A program made the translations under genes and the position numbers. Below the pieces are notes generated by a model that worked only from the letters and a program-made list of their open reading frames with translations, did no database searches and had not been told where the DNA came from. From Lysobacterales bacterium (GTDB lineage: Bacteria > Pseudomonadota > Gammaproteobacteria > Xanthomonadales > SZUA-36): a DNA stretch of 8,958 nucleotides. The stretch is from the NCBI GenBank assembly GCA_026196445.1, contig JAPHTE010000028.1:1-8958 (forward strand), given 5' to 3'. Shown in pieces: positions 6,059 through 8,958 of this stretch. Each line of letters opens with the position of its first letter. Position 1 is the first letter of the stretch.

Positions 6059-7318
6059 ATGCCGTTACTTGCCACCGGAATCAGCCACCACACTGCGCCG
6101 CTCGAAACCCGCGAGAAAATTGCAATCGCACGCAACGAGTATGCCGAGCAGGTTAAAGCCTTGTGCAAACTGCAAGGCGTAGAAGAAGTGGTCGTCGTCA
6201 GCACCTGCAACCGTACCGAGATCTACAGTATCGGGCAGCATGAAAGCGGTGCGCTGGTGCGTACCTGGTTACAGGAAAAGGGCGGGCTCAGTGAAGCCGA
6301 GATGCAAGCGCATTGCTACGTACGTGAACGCGAACAGGCTGTGCGCCACCTGTTCCGGGTCGCCGGCGGGCTCGAATCACTGGTGCTGGGTGAATCCCAG
6401 ATCGTCGGCCAGCTGAAAGATTCCTGGCAATTGGCCCGCGATGCCGGCGGGGTCGGCAAGGTCCTGGATCGCCTGTTCCAGCACGCCTTCGCCACCGCCA
6501 AGAAAATCCGCAGCAAGACCCGGATCGGTGAACACTCCGTTTCGGTGGCCTACACGACCGTCATGCTGGCAAGACAGATTTTTGGCAACCTGGCGACCAA
6601 GACCGTGGTTCTTGTCGGTGCCGGTGAAATGATCGAACTGTGCGGCCGCCACCTGAGCGACCGGGGCGTATCTTCCCTGGTGATCGTGAACCGCAGCCTG
6701 GAGCGGGCCAGGGAACTTGCCGGACAATACGATGCGCTGGCGGTTTCGCTGGCCGACATGGATTCCATTTTGCACAAGGCCGACATATTGATCTCTTCCA
6801 CGGCCAGCCATGACCCGATCATCCACCCGCAAGCGGTCAAGGCCGCGCTCAAGCAACGCCGTCACCAACCCATGTTCCTGGTGGATATTGCAGTACCGCG
6901 CGATATCCATCCTGATGTCGGCAAGCTCGACAGCGTGTACCTGTTTACCATTGACGACTTGCAGAAGGTGGTGGACGAGAACATTTCCAAGCGCAATGAA
7001 GCGGCTGAGGCAGCGGGCACGGACGTGGCAGAGGCCGTTGAAGAATTCATGCGTTGGCTCAACAGCGCCCGGGCCTCCGTCTACCTGAAAAACATGCACA
7101 AGCACGCGCGCCAGAACAGCGCTGAGCTGGTCAGCAGGGCCCTGCGCAAGATCGAGGCCGGCAGTGAGCCCGAACCGGTCATCACCCAGTTGGCCAACAC
7201 CCTGGCAAAACGCATCCTGCACCTGCCCAGCACCCGCCTGCGCCGTGCCGCCGAGGAGCAGGATGACGAGTTGCTCAAGGCTGCCTACCGTTTGTTTGAA
7301 CCCGAGGATGACACATGA
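6059..7318 (+). CDS. hemA: Glutamyl-tRNA reductase
   Basis: NADPH-dependent reduction of glutamyl-tRNA(Glu) to glutamate-1-semialdehyde, the first committed step of C5-pathway tetrapyrrole and heme synthesis. The 419-aa length matches E. coli (418). Seen in order: the N-terminal GISHHTAPLETREK (7-20), STCNRTE with the catalytic cysteine C50, RHLFRVAGGLESLVLGESQI (96-115), the NADPH Rossmann motif VGAGEM (186-191), ISSTAS and DIAVPRDI (276-283), and a helical dimerisation region from about 300 on. The ATG is fixed by the family N-terminus, although it lacks a Shine-Dalgarno. The stop overlaps the prfA start in ATGA, so the two are coupled; this hemA-prfA pairing is standard in gammaproteobacteria. 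Confidence 0.98.
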   Translation: MPLLATGISHHTAPLETREKIAIARNEYAEQVKALCKLQGVEEVVVVSTCNRTEIYSIGQHESGALVRTWLQEKGGLSEAEMQAHCYVREREQAVRHLFRVAGGLESLVLGESQIVGQLKDSWQLARDAGGVGKVLDRLFQHAFATAKKIRSKTRIGEHSVSVAYTTVMLARQIFGNLATKTVVLVGAGEMIELCGRHLSDRGVSSLVIVNRSLERARELAGQYDALAVSLADMDSILHKADILISSTASHDPIIHPQAVKAALKQRRHQPMFLVDIAVPRDIHPDVGKLDSVYLFTIDDLQKVVDENISKRNEAAEAAGTDVAEAVEEFMRWLNSARASVYLKNMHKHARQNSAELVSRALRKIEAGSEPEPVITQLANTLAKRILHLPSTRLRRAAEEQDDELLKAAYRLFEPEDDT

Positions 7319-8403
7319 GCCTGCAACCCTCGATACACGCAAGGCTGCAACAAGCCCAGCAGCGCCACGAAGAAATCGCATTGCTGCTATCCACCCAGGA
7401 AGTCATGGCCGACCAGAATCGCTTCCGTGAACTGTCGGTCGAGTACTCGCAGCTTGAACCTGTGGTCGATGCCTGGTCGCAGTGGCAAGAGGCAGGCCGG
7501 TCTATCGAGGAAGCCGAAGCCCTGCTTGGAAGCCGGGACGCCGGTATGAAAGAACTGGCCGAAGAGGAACTGGCCAAGGCCAGGAAACTGCGAGAAAAGC
7601 TGGAACGCGAATTGAACGTCCTGTTACTGCCAAGGGACCCGGACGACGACAACAACATCTTCCTTGAAATCCGCGCCGGCACCGGCGGGGACGAAGCAGC
7701 GCTGTTTGCCGGTGACCTGTTCCGCATGTACCAGCGCTATGTCGAGAGCAAGAAGTGGCAGATCGAGATCATTAACACCAGCAACGGCGATCACGGCGGT
7801 TTCAAGGAAATCGTGGCCCGCATCGTCGGCCACGGCGCCTACTCCAGGTTCAAATTCGAGTCCGGCACCCACCGTGTGCAACGGGTCCCTGAAACTGAAT
7901 CGCAGGGGCGTATTCACACCTCGGCATGTACGGTCGCCATTCTCGCGGAAAGAGATGCAATCGAGGGCGTCGATATCCAGGTGTCGGACCTGCGAATCGA
8001 TACTTACCGCGCCTCCGGTGCAGGCGGACAGCACGTCAATACCACGGATTCGGCCATCCGCATTACGCATCTGCCAACCGGCCTGGTCGTCGAGTGCCAG
8101 GACGAACGCTCACAACACAAGAACAAGGCCCGCGCCATGTCCCTGCTCAGCGCTCGACTGCTGGAACAGGAAAAAGCCCAACAGGCCCGCGAGCAGGCCG
8201 AAAGCCGCAAGTTACAGGTTGGTTCCGGTGACCGCTCTCAACGTATCCGCACCTATAACTATCCGCAGGGCCGGGTCACCGACCACCGCATCGGCCTGAC
8301 TCTGTACAAGCTGGAAGAATTGCTCGGTGGCGCGCTGGACATGGTGGTCGAACCGTTAATCCAGGAGCACCAGGCAGAACTCCTAACCGAACTGGGGAGC
8401 TGA
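7315..8403 (+). CDS. prfA: Peptide chain release factor 1
   Basis: RF1 reads UAA and UAG stop codons in the ribosomal A site and triggers hydrolysis of peptidyl-tRNA. The 362-aa protein (E. coli 360) has a helical N-terminal domain (1 to about 110), the core beginning FLEIRAGTGGDEAALF, the codon-recognition tripeptide P192-E193-T194 in RVPETESQGRIHTSA (PAT in E. coli; PET is a normal RF1 variant), and the catalytic GGQ at 237-239. Q239 is the residue methylated by PrmC. The ATG overlaps the hemA TGA by 4 nt, with GAGG 7 nt upstream. The gene uses a TGA stop, which RF1 itself does not read. The prmC gene that commonly follows is not here. Confidence 0.98.
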   Translation: MSLQPSIHARLQQAQQRHEEIALLLSTQEVMADQNRFRELSVEYSQLEPVVDAWSQWQEAGRSIEEAEALLGSRDAGMKELAEEELAKARKLREKLERELNVLLLPRDPDDDNNIFLEIRAGTGGDEAALFAGDLFRMYQRYVESKKWQIEIINTSNGDHGGFKEIVARIVGHGAYSRFKFESGTHRVQRVPETESQGRIHTSACTVAILAERDAIEGVDIQVSDLRIDTYRASGAGGQHVNTTDSAIRITHLPTGLVVECQDERSQHKNKARAMSLLSARLLEQEKAQQAREQAESRKLQVGSGDRSQRIRTYNYPQGRVTDHRIGLTLYKLEELLGGALDMVVEPLIQEHQAELLTELGS

Positions 8404-8508
8404 ATGCAACTAAACTCGCCTCGACCAAAAGCTACGGCTATTACTCTCAGTCCAACCCGGCGGTCGGACCAAACTGTCCAGTGTCGTCATCCCGGATACT
8501 GGTGCAAT
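8404..8508 (+). other. Gap between prfA and the phosphatase gene
   Basis: 105 nt with no recognised RNA gene or terminator. An ATG directly abuts the prfA stop (TGAATG), preceded at 4 nt by GGGGAG (8394-8399). The frame from it is open and in phase with the following phosphatase gene, so this stretch could encode a 35-residue extension. The encoded residues look unlike a conserved domain. A small inverted repeat, GGAC/GTCC (8466-8479), has no U-run after it. I found no convincing promoter. Confidence 0.4.
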
Positions 8509-8958
8509 ATGCGAGTTAGACTCCTGCTGATTGCCATGGCTTGCCTGCTGGTGGGCGCAACCGCTTACGCTGGTGACGATATATTCAAGCTGTACCTGGT
8601 CCGCCACGCTGAAAAACAGGCCGACGGCAGCCGCGACCCGGCCCTGACAGCGCAAGGCCAACAACGTGCGGTAGATCTGGCCACCTGGTTGAAAGACAAG
8701 AACATTGATGACATCTATTCCAGCAGCTATCGACGCACGATTGACACTGCGCAACCACTGGCAACGGAACTTGGATTGCTATTATTCGCCTACGACCCGG
8801 GAAACCAGCCATTGTTGGTCGAAAGACTACTGGCTCGCCAGGACAATGCGTTGATTGTCGGACACTCCAACACCATCCCCGAACTGGCTCGCATGTTGTG
8901 CGAATGCGAAGTCGCTGACATGGATGAAACCGAATATGACCGGCTAATCGTCATCACC
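8509..8958 (+). CDS. Exported histidine phosphatase family protein (5' part)
   Basis: The first 150 codons of a gene that leaves the window at the right edge. A Sec signal peptide is visible: MRVR, hydrophobic LLLIAMACLLVGATAYA, probable cleavage after A21. No lipobox cysteine follows, so a soluble periplasmic or secreted protein is expected. The mature part carries the branch 1 histidine-phosphatase (RHG/SixA/PGM) signature: YLVRHAEK with R32 and nucleophile H33, SSSYRRTIDTA with R75, E105 as possible acid, and IVGHSNTIPEL with H119. The catalytic set is complete within the visible part; the substrate cannot be told. The ATG at 8509 has a weak ribosome site and is chosen for the signal peptide; an in-frame ATG at 8404 is the alternative. 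It takes the position after prfA where prmC is often found. Confidence 0.88.
   Translation, partial: MRVRLLLIAMACLLVGATAYAGDDIFKLYLVRHAEKQADGSRDPALTAQGQQRAVDLATWLKDKNIDDIYSSSYRRTIDTAQPLATELGLLLFAYDPGNQPLLVERLLARQDNALIVGHSNTIPELARMLCECEVADMDETEYDRLIVIT

Noticed and set aside
6377..7381. A 334-codon open frame antisense to hemA
   Set aside because: It lies opposite a fully conserved hemA, its translation shows no recognisable family, and long antisense frames are common in GC-rich genes.
7888..7896. PET instead of the E. coli PAT codon-recognition tripeptide in RF1, as a sign of altered stop-codon reading
   Set aside because: PET is, as I recall, a frequent variant in bacterial RF1 (for example Bacillus), so no change in specificity is implied.
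2697..8480. Similar stretches GGACAAACTGTCCAG (near 2697) and GGACCAAACTGTCCAG (near 8466), seen as a possible dispersed repeat
   Set aside because: The exact shared core is only 11 nt, and about ten 11-nt matches are expected by chance in a window of this size. One copy is inside ispE coding sequence.

Overview
The window is a conserved housekeeping block of a gammaproteobacterium. Ten protein-coding genes (eight complete, two cut by the window edges) and one tRNA gene are packed with little spacing. Gene order on the minus strand, read in its own 5'->3' direction, is TPR lipoprotein - lolB - ispE - tRNA-Gln(UUG) - prs - rplY(ctc) - pth - ychF. Divergent from it on the plus strand is hemA - prfA. 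This is the arrangement I know from Pseudomonas aeruginosa (the PA4665-PA4672 neighbourhood), so the lineage is probably a free-living gammaproteobacterium outside the enterics. The long L25/Ctc protein, the tRNA between ispE and prs, and the TPR gene before lolB all fit that. Base composition looks moderately GC-rich by eye. I cannot name a genus.

Minus strand. The divergent gap (5904-6058) feeds a large TPR lipoprotein gene. This gene overlaps lolB in a TGATG junction, and ispE follows lolB after 5 nt. A tRNA-Gln gene starts 7 nt after the ispE stop. It is followed by a U6 stretch and a strong hairpin, then prs, which appears to use a GTG start. After prs comes a 210-nt gap with a clear TATAAT box and a structured leader for rplY. 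pth (TTG start) and ychF (first five codons only) follow 14 nt and 2 nt after the genes before them.

Plus strand. hemA has a good sigma70-like promoter so close to its ATG that the mRNA may be leaderless. It overlaps prfA by 4 nt (ATGA). The prmC gene usually found after prfA is absent there. In its place is the first 150 codons of an exported histidine phosphatase, which runs off the right edge.

How the genes fit together. Several products serve translation: RF1, peptidyl-tRNA hydrolase, L25, tRNA-Gln, the ribosome-associated ATPase YchF, and HemA, which draws on glutamyl-tRNA. Prs supplies PRPP, IspE acts in the MEP isoprenoid pathway, and LolB receives lipoproteins at the outer membrane. 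I found no defence system, mobile element, CRISPR array or obviously new system. The points worth a second look are mostly regulatory or positional: the leaderless hemA, the rplY leader, the tRNA/prs junction, and the gene and alternative start after prfA.
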